A stretch of 11,179 nucleotides of DNA from Parcubacteria group bacterium GW2011_GWA1_47_8 (lineage in GTDB: Bacteria; Patescibacteriota; Minisyncoccia; Phycocordibacterales; UBA1550), in contig LCOP01000019.1 of assembly GCA_000996605.1 (NCBI GenBank), positions 1 to 11,179 on the forward strand, given 5' to 3'. The position numbers and the translations under genes are program-made. Below are positions 1-4,188 of this stretch, piece after piece; position 1 is the first letter of the stretch; each line of letters begins with the position of its first letter. The notes under the pieces were generated by a model. It worked only from the letters and a program-made list of their open reading frames with translations, searched no databases and had not been told where the DNA came from.

Positions 1-513
1 GACGAGAAGAAGCGGCACGATAAAAGGAAGTAGGTTGAGCGCCCAATACCCGAACCCGCTTTCGTTCTTCACGCTGATCTCAACTTTGGCCAATTTTTCC
101 GCAGATACACCGTAATTCACCAACGTCTCTGAAAACGATGCTTCAATCTCTTTTTTAGAAATCTTTTTTGTGCCATCGACGTACTCGACGTTCACCATAT
201 CACCCGAGACCGAAACGCTTTTCACTGTCCCCGCTGAAATGTCTTGCGCAATCTGCGACACTGGCACCTCGGAAGTCTTTACCTTGTCCGTACTGGAGAT
301 CGTCGAGTAGAGCGTGGAGATAATGAGAAAGACGAGAACAACGCTGACAATATTGGAAATAAACTGCCCTTTCCCCGAACCCCCCGGGAGTAGTGGCGAC
401 CCCGAGGCTCCTCCCGAAAGAGGTCCTACACCTTTTGGTTCCGCAGGATTTGACCCGCGACGCTTGCCTCGCCATTCCCTCTTTTCTCCCTTCTTTTTCT
501 TGAAGATTGCCAT
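1..513 (-). CDS. ftsH: FtsH ATP-dependent zinc metalloprotease, N-terminal part (cut by window edge)
   Basis: This is the first 171 residues of a protein that runs off the left edge. It starts with a basic cytoplasmic stretch (MAIFKKKKGEKREW) and a Gly/Pro/Ser-rich linker (about 28-50). A membrane helix follows at about 51-69, then an extracytoplasmic domain with the FtsH-type pattern SEVPVSQIAQDISAGTVKSV (81-100), and a second membrane helix begins at about 157 (YWALNLLPFIVPLLLV). This two-helix, small-domain layout is that of FtsH, the membrane-anchored AAA+ protease that degrades misfolded membrane proteins. The AAA and zinc domains lie outside the window, so the call rests on the N-terminal architecture. 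The start was chosen because it follows a good promoter closely and opens the whole frame. The basic, Gly-rich N-terminal extension of about 50 residues is longer than in most FtsH proteins. Confidence 0.9.
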   Translation of the reverse strand, partial: MAIFKKKKGEKREWRGKRRGSNPAEPKGVGPLSGGASGSPLLPGGSGKGQFISNIVSVVLVFLIISTLYSTISSTDKVKTSEVPVSQIAQDISAGTVKSVSVSGDMVNVEYVDGTKKISKKEIEASFSETLVNYGVSAEKLAKVEISVKNESGFGYWALNLLPFIVPLLLV

Positions 514-522
514 AGTTACGTC

Positions 523-550
523 ATTATATATTAAATGTTCTAAATTTCAA
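523..550 (-). promoter_or_regulatory. Proximal promoter of ftsH
   Basis: Reading the minus strand, TTGAAA is followed after 16 nt by a perfect TATAAT. That -10 box ends 9 nt before the ftsH ATG, so the transcript would have almost no leader. No Shine-Dalgarno sequence precedes the start, which fits. Confidence 0.5.
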
Positions 551-560
551 AAAAACTGAA

Positions 561-598
561 CATGACGTATAATATACTATGGTATATTATACGTCATG
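561..598. repeat. Perfect 17-bp palindrome with 4-nt loop
   Basis: The two arms (CATGACGTATAATATAC and its exact complement) are separated by TATG. Each arm contains TATAAT, so the site presents a -10-like box on both strands. It lies upstream of ftsH between the terminator of the preceding gene and the proximal ftsH promoter. A shorter echo of the arm (ACGTCATTATATA) occurs at 517-529. It could be an operator or a cruciform; no T-run follows either arm, so it is not a simple terminator. Confidence 0.9.
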
Positions 599-614
599 GA
601 TGTTAAACTAACAA
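586..614 (-). promoter_or_regulatory. Possible distal promoter of ftsH inside the palindrome
   Basis: On the minus strand TTGTTA (614-609) and TATAAT (591-586) are spaced by 17 nt. The -10 box is in the right arm of the palindrome, so any protein or cruciform at the palindrome would affect this promoter. Confidence 0.4.
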
Positions 615-642
615 AAAAAGAGCCCCGCGAACAAGGGGCTCT
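613..642 (-). terminator. Intrinsic terminator of the small membrane-protein gene
   Basis: On the minus strand AGAGCCCC pairs with GGGGCTCT around an 8-nt loop and is followed by seven T. It lies 20 nt beyond the stop codon of the gene at 662-895 and separates it from ftsH. Confidence 0.87.
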
Positions 643-661
643 GTAGGTTAAACGGTAAACA

Positions 662-895
662 TTAGTGATACACCGGTCCGGAGGGACCTTCGCCTTCGAC
701 GCTCGCCTTCGGCAAGAACTCGTCGCCATCGTAGGCGGTCCCGTCCGATATTAATGTCGTCGGCACCATTCCAATCGGCACTTGGCTGTGGGCGCCATTT
801 TTACGTGACCCGAAGACTCCGCCTGCAACAAGAAGCGCCAAAAGAACAAGCGCCCCAATCCCCCCCACCCACGTTGGCAATGTCCATGTCCCCAT
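662..895 (-). CDS. Small single-pass membrane protein of unknown function
   Basis: This 77-residue protein is not recognised. Residues 8-30 (TWVGGIGALVLLALLVAGGV) form one hydrophobic helix near the N-terminus. It is followed by a short basic stretch (GSRKNG) and a polar, acidic tail that includes DGTAYDGDEFLPK. The topology is that of a small anchored protein or an uncleaved signal anchor. It is very likely a real gene: GGGGAGGAG lies 7 nt before the ATG, one of only two strong ribosome binding sites in the window. A TTGACA-16-GACAAT promoter lies upstream (about 937-965) and its own terminator follows the stop. It is transcribed divergently from smpB. Confidence 0.75.
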   Translation of the reverse strand: MGTWTLPTWVGGIGALVLLALLVAGGVFGSRKNGAHSQVPIGMVPTTLISDGTAYDGDEFLPKASVEGEGPSGPVYH

Positions 896-959
896 AGTCT
901 TCTCCTCCCCGTTAAGTTGAACAAATTGACCTTTTTATATTGTCACACATCTGAAAAAA

Positions 960-988
960 TTGTCAATTACCTCCCTGACTGCTAGAAT
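960..988 (+). promoter_or_regulatory. Promoter of smpB, probably giving a leaderless mRNA
   Basis: TTGTCA (960-965) and TAGAAT (983-988) are spaced by 17 nt. Only 6 nt separate the -10 box from the smpB ATG at 995, so transcription should begin at or next to the start codon. There is no Shine-Dalgarno sequence. Confidence 0.65.
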
Positions 989-994
989 ACCAGC

Positions 995-1453
995 ATGGCT
1001 CTCATCGAAAACAAAAAGATCTATTTCAATTACGAAGTCCTTACGCGGTACGAAGCCGGCATCGAGCTTTTGGGCTTGGAGGTCAAGTCTCTTCGCGGGG
1101 GGCGTGGCTCGCTCGAGGGGTCGCACGTGACCGTCCGCGGAGGCGAGGCGTTCCTTGTCGGCGCCACCATAAACCCCTATCAACCGGGCAACACTGAAGA
1201 AGGCTACGACCCGATGCGTAATCGCCGCCTGATCCTTACCAAACCGGAGCTTGCGGAGATTGCCGCGCAAGAATCCAAAAAAGGGTTGACAATCGTCCCT
1301 ATTTCGGTGTATAATAAAAAACGTAAGATCAAGGTTGAAATAGCGATTGTTCGTGGCAAAAAAACACAGGACAAACGCGAAACAATCAAAAAGCGCGAAG
1401 CGGGACGCGATATCTTACGCGACCTAAAGTTTCTTAGGAGTGAAGCGAGTTAG
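995..1453 (+). CDS. smpB: SmpB, tmRNA-binding protein of trans-translation
   Basis: This is a complete 152-residue SmpB, close to the usual length of 150-160. It binds the tRNA-like domain of tmRNA and places it in the A site of ribosomes stalled on broken mRNAs. Family motifs are visible in order: GLEVKSLRGGRGSLEGSHV (27-45, the oligonucleotide-binding barrel), INPY (59-62), the basic RNRRLIL block (76-82), and the C-terminal tail GKKTQDKRETIKKRE (121-135) that enters the mRNA channel. The usual YDKR of the tail reads QDKR here. The gene lies directly upstream of tmRNA on the same strand with a 152-nt spacer, the partner arrangement seen in many bacteria. It ends in TAG. Confidence 0.98.
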   Translation: MALIENKKIYFNYEVLTRYEAGIELLGLEVKSLRGGRGSLEGSHVTVRGGEAFLVGATINPYQPGNTEEGYDPMRNRRLILTKPELAEIAAQESKKGLTIVPISVYNKKRKIKVEIAIVRGKKTQDKRETIKKREAGRDILRDLKFLRSEAS

Positions 1454-1515
1454 AAACTTGGAAGTACTCCTGTGGTGTGAGATTAAGTCTACTCGCTAGG
1501 TCATTGAAAATGAAC

Positions 1516-1592
1516 AGAATGTGGAATATCGAATTTGGAATTTAGAAGAAAAAAAATCTAGGATTCATTCTATCTTCCCTATTCTACATTCT
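1516..1592. repeat. AT-rich degenerate repeat hairpin between smpB and tmRNA
   Basis: The spacer is built from variants of GAAT/TAGAAT words. Positions 1516-1528 (AGAATGTGGAATA) pair with 1580-1592 over 13 bp with a single G-U. No T-run follows, so it is not a standard terminator, and no convincing tmRNA promoter could be placed in it. It has the look of the short repeat arrays that fill other spacers in this window. Confidence 0.5.
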
Positions 1593-1605
1593 ACCTAAAA
1601 AATAC

Positions 1606-2018
1606 GGGGATGATCGGCCTAGACAAGGGATCACCTCTCGCACGTGCGAAGCCGAGGATTCTCTTATTCTCGTAAAACCAAGAGAAAAAACTCAGTTGCA
1701 AAAAACAACCTAGTTGCAAAAGCAAAGTCAATCGTCTCGCCTTTCTTTAAGGCGAGCGACTTCGCTCCGGTTTACGCTATCGCCTAAACCGCATTCGTCC
1801 TTGCCGACGTCCGATACGCAAGGCGGGTGATATATATTTCGGAATAGCGACGATGCCGTCTCAACATCATCGCGAAACTTAGAGACTCGAACGTATGAAG
1901 CGTTGCTTGTTTAATATTCATGCGTTTTAAATTCCTTTCAAAGGAATAAAACAAGATATGCTCTGTAGACTCTTGCGAGAAAATCTTTTGCACGGGGGTT
2001 CGATTCCCCCCATCTCCA
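1606..2018 (+). ncRNA. ssrA: tmRNA (transfer-messenger RNA)
   Basis: This 413-nt RNA has both tmRNA halves in place. The acceptor stem pairs GGGGATG (1606-1612) with CATCTCC (2011-2017), discriminator A2018. The T-arm is GGGGG-TTCGATT-CCCCC (1994-2010). The long P2 helix pairs TCTCGCA (1636-1642) with TGCGAGA (1974-1980). Pseudoknot PK1 is exact: CGAGGAT (1653-1659) pairs with ATTCTCG (1666-1672), and loop TCTCTT (1660-1665) pairs with AAGAGA (1680-1685). The resume codon lies 12 nt after PK1, close to the spacing in E. coli. The 3' CCA is not encoded (the genome reads ACT). Together with SmpB it rescues stalled ribosomes and tags the unfinished protein. Its 3' end is repeated four times downstream. 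Confidence 0.97.
1698..1787 (+). other. tmRNA tag-peptide reading frame (29 codons)
   Basis: Starting from the GCA that follows PK1, the frame encodes 29 residues and ends at TAA (1785-1787). The tag begins AKNNLVAKAK, has SPFFKASD in the middle and ends FAPVYAIA. A second in-frame GCA (1716-1718), preceded by TAGTT, would give a 23-residue tag; the distance to PK1 favours the first. The stop codon lies in the stem-loop GGTTTA...TAAACC (1769-1790), as in helix 5 of other tmRNAs. Tags of about 10 residues ending in ALAA are typical, so this one is long and ends AIA. Confidence 0.82.
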
Positions 2019-2216
2019 CTCGTACAAAAACAGCCCGCCTTCAAGCGGGCATTTTTGTTGAGTGGAGATGAGCAAGGTGCCTGCGCACCTTACGTGGGGG
2101 AATCGAACGGCGGAGCATGTTTTGTTTAGCAAAACAAAACAGTGAGCCGGTGCCCAGACCAAAAACGAGTGGCGACGAGTTTTTGAGTCGAGGGAAATTC
2201 CCCCCCCCATCTCCAC
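2019..2216. repeat. Palindromic module 1 built on the tmRNA 3' end
   Basis: The module contains, in order: a terminator hairpin (2024-2058); an inverted copy of the tmRNA 3' end, in which AGTGGAGATG (2061-2070) is the exact complement of 2011-2020; a 25-nt hairpin insert (AAGGTGC-CTGC-GCACCTT); the inverted T-arm half GGGGGAATCGAAC (2096-2108); a GTTTTGTTT hairpin; GAGCCGG (2144-2150); the loop motif GAGTGGCGACGA (2167-2178); and a direct copy of the tmRNA end, ATTC plus a nine-C run and CATCTCCAC (2197-2216). No protein is credible here. Confidence 0.8.
2024..2058. terminator. Bidirectional terminator behind tmRNA
   Basis: GCCCGC and GCGGGC form the stem, flanked by ACAAAAA on the left and TTTTTGT on the right, so the hairpin ends in a T-run on both strands. 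It starts 6 nt after the tmRNA 3' end. The arms around it (2011-2020 and 2061-2070) are also exactly complementary, so a longer hairpin that captures the tmRNA acceptor strand is possible. Confidence 0.88.
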
Positions 2217-2396
2217 AATTCGCACACCGCAATGATTTCATCATTGCGGTGTTTTGCGATTGTGAGAGATGGGGGGGGAATCGAAAGCGAATGCGGGGCA
2301 CCCGTCGAACACGACGGGTCGCATGAGCAGGGTCGAGAAATTTTTGTGAGTGGCGACGAACAAAAATGTTCTTGACCGAGACCCCCATCTCCACCA
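2217..2396. repeat. Palindromic module 2 built on the tmRNA 3' end
   Basis: The order is the same as in module 1: a hairpin with T-run (2225-2255); an inverted copy GAGATG plus G-run plus AATCGAA (2265-2285); the hairpin ACCCGTCG-AACA-CGACGGGT; GAGCAGG (2325-2331); a second hairpin whose loop is again GAGTGGCGACGA (2348-2359), closed by TTTTTGT/ACAAAAA; and a direct copy GACCGAG-ACCCCC-ATCTCC-ACCA (2374-2396). This last copy carries an encoded CCA, which the functional tmRNA lacks, and its T-loop reads ACCGAGA instead of TTCGATT. Confidence 0.8.
2225..2255 (+). terminator. Hairpin terminator between modules 1 and 2
   Basis: CACCGCAATGA (2225-2235) pairs exactly with TCATTGCGGTG (2241-2251) around TTTCA, followed by TTTT. 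Outer sequences (ACAATTCGCA and TGCGATTGT) extend the stem imperfectly. Confidence 0.7.
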
Positions 2397-2413
2397 AAAT
2401 TGATTTGCGTCAG

Positions 2414-2454
2414 GATTGACCTCGCCCGCGCCTTTGGCGCGGGCGAGGTCAATC
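2414..2454. terminator. Perfect 19-bp hairpin, likely bidirectional terminator
   Basis: GATTGACCTCGCCCGCGCC and its exact complement flank a TTT loop. It separates the plus-strand tmRNA region from the minus-strand tRNA-Thr region and is followed by TTTCTT on the plus strand. No long T-run is present, but the stem is very stable. Confidence 0.75.
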
Positions 2455-2585
2455 TTTCTTCAAGTTCCGAATTATGGTCATAATACCAAAAAGTTCGGAC
2501 TTACTTCCAGCAGAATCCCGACTGACGTGGGACGCGCGAAGTGCGTCCCATCAAAAAGTTGGTTTTTTGTCTGAAACTCGGATTC
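2455..2585. repeat. Hairpin-rich trailer of tRNA-Thr
   Basis: Downstream of tRNA-Thr (minus strand) lies the stem TGGGACGC (2528-2535) with GCGTCCCA (2543-2550). Next is ATCCCGACT (2515-2523), a 9-nt inverted copy of the tRNA-Thr T-stem and acceptor junction (2596-2604). A stem follows at about 2462-2471 with 2494-2502, containing the palindrome TTATGGTCATAA. The layout recalls the modules behind tmRNA and tRNA-Ser, but the copies are much weaker and no clear direct copy was found. Confidence 0.45.
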
Positions 2586-2661
2586 TGGAGCCAGAAGTCG
2601 GGATCGAACCGACGACCTACGGTTTACAAAACCGTTGCTCTACCAACTGAGCTATTCTGGC
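2586..2661 (-). tRNA. tRNA-Thr (anticodon UGU)
   Basis: The minus strand folds as a full cloverleaf. The acceptor pairs GCCAGAA with TTCTGGC, discriminator U, and CCA is encoded (2588-2586). The D-arm is GCTC-AGTTGGTA-GAGC, the anticodon arm ACGGT-TTTGTAA-ACCGT with anticodon TGT, and the T-arm GTCGG-TTCGATC-CCGAC. The first 10 nt overlap the 3' end of the GIY-YIG gene on the same strand, so the tRNA may be processed from that transcript. It is the only RNA gene here with an encoded CCA. Confidence 0.97.
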
Positions 2662-2888
2662 AATTTGTCTTTTAAAAACCTCCTTCCTGCGGCTGACTTA
2701 AAATACAATTCTCTTTTTCGAGCTTCCACAAATATATCATACTCTTTTGTATATACAAGTGATAAATTTTTCATCCTCATTGTTGTTGTGTGTCCAGAAC
2801 GATGCTCAGATAACCGCCTCTTAAGGTTACCAGTCATGCCTTTATATTCTTTGCCGCTGGCGTCTTTCAATATATAAGCTGTATGCAT
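2652..2888 (-). CDS. Small GIY-YIG domain protein
   Basis: This 78-residue protein consists of a single GIY-YIG nuclease-like domain, as in the YhbQ/UPF0213 group. The GIY strand is HTAYILKD (2-9), and the YIG strand is YKGMTGNLKRRLSEH (15-29), with K in place of I. A conserved RE (59-60) in the second half and the family ending AAGRRFLKDKL (66-76) follow. GIY-YIG domains cut DNA in repair or homing enzymes; stand-alone small ones are common in CPR genomes and their role is unclear. I chose the ATG at 2888 because it begins exactly at the domain; a longer frame upstream reads through a tRNA-like palindrome. Its TAG stop is nucleotides 8-10 of tRNA-Thr. It sits between two copies of the tRNA-Thr 5' half. 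Confidence 0.85.
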   Translation of the reverse strand: MHTAYILKDASGKEYKGMTGNLKRRLSEHRSGHTTTMRMKNLSLVYTKEYDIFVEARKRELYFKSAAGRRFLKDKLPE

Positions 2889-2892
2889 TTTG

Positions 2893-2965
2893 AAACCGTT
2901 GCTCCCCGCCCACCCGAACGACTGGTATCGTTCAGTCGGGCGTGGAGCAACTGAGCTAAAGTGGC
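2893..2965 (-). pseudogene. Damaged tRNA-Thr 5' half with palindrome in the D-loop
   Basis: On the minus strand GCCACTTTAGCTCAGTTG (2965-2948) matches the start of tRNA-Thr at 15 of 18 positions. GAGCAACGGTTT (2904-2893 and its flank) matches the end of the D-arm and the start of the anticodon arm exactly. Between them sits a near-perfect hairpin (2898-2951; GTTGCTCC/GGAGCAAC, CGCCC/GGGCG, GAACGA/TCGTTC). No anticodon or 3' half follows; the GIY-YIG start codon comes next. This is a remnant or rearranged copy, not a working tRNA. Confidence 0.6.
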
Positions 2966-3033
2966 GTAGGGGAAAACTTTTGACAACTGACGAGGGGAAC
3001 AATTGACCAAATACAAATACGGAAACGATACGC

Positions 3034-3075
3034 AAAGATCGGGAATTACATGCAAATTCCCAAGCCCCGATCTTT
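3034..3075 (-). terminator. Hairpin behind the membrane-protein gene, possible terminator
   Basis: AAAGATCGGG (3034-3043) pairs with CCCGATCTTT (3066-3075). An alternative inner stem GGGAATT/AATTCCC shares the same G residues, so two folds compete. It lies 30 nt beyond the stop at 3105 on the minus strand. There is no T-run of useful length, so termination is uncertain. Confidence 0.4.
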
Positions 3076-3104
3076 GGACCCACGGGTATTAATCCTGTCA
3101 GCTG

Positions 3105-3500
3105 TCAATGGTCAGTGGTCAGTTGTTTCTTGTACTCTGCCACGTCACGCAAAAAGAATGAGACTGATCCTTTCTTGCGAATTACCCCTTTCCCTTTCAC
3201 CATGTTGTACCACTTACCATGGCGCACTTTTACCTTTTGCCCTACCACAAGCCCTGCATGGAGAACCTCGTGCGCCACCGTATAAAAGATTGCGAGTGAT
3301 AATTTCCGTACCGGCACATAACATTTATCGAGAAAAACCCCCCACAGATGATGCAACGTATCATAAAGCTTCCCATGGAGCTCCTTTTCCACTCCCTCAA
3401 TAAGCGAAAGTTTCAAAGTACGAACAGATAAAAGCTTCCTCCCCACAACCAAAACAATGGTTGCCAACGAAAGATAAAACAATGTTATGATCGCAGTCAT
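3105..3500 (-). CDS. Membrane-anchored protein of unknown function
   Basis: This 131-residue protein is not recognised. Residues 3-20 (AIITLFYLSLATIVLVVG) form one membrane helix. The rest is basic and mixed (RKLLSVRTLK, KELHGKLYDTLHHLWGVF, VGQKVKVRHGKWYNMVKG) and would be cytoplasmic or extracellular depending on orientation. It begins 12 nt after the tsf stop codon and is probably the last gene of the rpsB-tsf operon. There is no clear ribosome binding site. The C-terminal residues QLTTDH and the TGA stop are encoded by an intergenic repeat (CAACTGACCACTGACCATTGA), so the tail is probably not conserved. The helix and operon position make a real gene likely. Confidence 0.65.
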   Translation of the reverse strand: MTAIITLFYLSLATIVLVVGRKLLSVRTLKLSLIEGVEKELHGKLYDTLHHLWGVFLDKCYVPVRKLSLAIFYTVAHEVLHAGLVVGQKVKVRHGKWYNMVKGKGVIRKKGSVSFFLRDVAEYKKQLTTDH

Positions 3501-3512
3501 AATAATAAAGAA

Positions 3513-4103
3513 TTATTTCCCCACAGAGAACCGTGCGAAACGAGATATCGCAACCTTCTCACCAAATTTCTGCACACCGCCGTCGATCAACTGTTTGATC
3601 GTAATGTCGGGGTTCTTCACGAACGGCTGGAGGAGGAGCGTGCGCTCGGCAAAATATGCAATGAGCTTCCCTTCCATCATTTTTATTTTGATGTCTGCCG
3701 GCTTGCCCGATTCCTCAACTTCTTTTTTGAAAAGTTCGGTCGCTTTTGCGCGCACTTCATCAGAAATATTCGCTTCATCGGTGTATTCCGGATTTGTTGC
3801 CGTGATATGCATCGCGATATCGCGCGCAAGCGCGACAAATTCTTCATTGCGCGCCACGAAATCCGTTTCGCAAGAAAGCTCGATAAGCGCGCCCACCATC
3901 TTGTTGCTGTGAATGTAGGACTCAACAATTCCGGCGCCGAGCTCGCGGTCACCCTTCTTGGCAGAAATATCGCTACTCTTTTTGCGGAGGACGAGGAGCG
4001 CCTTGTCCATGTCGCCACCCGATTCCTCGAGCGCCTTCTTGCATTGAACAACCGAAATGCCGGTCTTGTCACGCAATTCTTTTATTTGTTCGGTCGTAAT
4101 CAT
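3513..4103 (-). CDS. tsf: Elongation factor Ts
   Basis: EF-Ts is the nucleotide-exchange factor that recycles EF-Tu-GDP. The protein has the UBA-like N-terminal domain ELRDKTGISVVQCKKALEES (9-28) continuing through GGDMDKALLVLRKK (to 42). The EF-Tu contact motif TDFVARNEEF is at 80-89, with the Asp-Phe pair (81-82) that enters the EF-Tu G domain. A single core domain ends with FGEKVAISRFARFSVG. At 196 residues it is about 85 shorter than the E. coli protein, the short form found in many bacteria, including CPR. It follows rpsB, the usual partner. The start MITTEQIKEL is that of the family; no Shine-Dalgarno sequence precedes it. Confidence 0.97.
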   Translation of the reverse strand: MITTEQIKELRDKTGISVVQCKKALEESGGDMDKALLVLRKKSSDISAKKGDRELGAGIVESYIHSNKMVGALIELSCETDFVARNEEFVALARDIAMHITATNPEYTDEANISDEVRAKATELFKKEVEESGKPADIKIKMMEGKLIAYFAERTLLLQPFVKNPDITIKQLIDGGVQKFGEKVAISRFARFSVGK

Positions 4104-4188
4104 TGGTGAGTTTGGTAAGGTTAATAAGTTTGAAAAGTTTAAGAAGTTAGCAACTTATTGAACTTAAACGAAACGTAACTTATAAAAC
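4104..4188. repeat. AAGTT/AACTT repeat array between rpsB and tsf
   Basis: The spacer is almost entirely degenerate AAGTTnAAnAAGTT units in both orientations. AAGTTTAAGAAGTT pairs with AACTTATTGAACTT (about 4136-4173) as a 14-bp stem with two mismatches. The array continues into the rpsB stop codon: AAGTTCAATAAGTT on the minus strand supplies the final VQ-stop. Confidence 0.75.

Noticed and set aside
2019..2396. att sites of a phage or integrative element in ssrA
   Set aside because: tmRNA genes are common integration targets and the repeated 3' end fits, but there is no integrase or any gene between the copies, and an inverted copy inside each unit is not part of the usual att layout.
2019..2396. 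CRISPR array or integron attC array
   Set aside because: The copies alternate in orientation and are only two modules long; no cas or integrase genes, and no attC core sites were seen.
1784..2452. Several overlapping minus-strand open frames of 86-118 codons (with GDGGNRTPV and WGESNPR-like stretches) over the end of tmRNA and its trailers
   Set aside because: They are antisense translations of the tmRNA T-arm and its copies; such peptides are a known annotation artefact of tRNA and tmRNA loci. They overlap each other and lack start signals.
2889..3083. N-terminal extension of the GIY-YIG protein (frame open back to 3083)
   Set aside because: The added 65 residues are encoded by a tRNA-like palindrome and a spacer hairpin; the domain begins exactly at the ATG at 2888.
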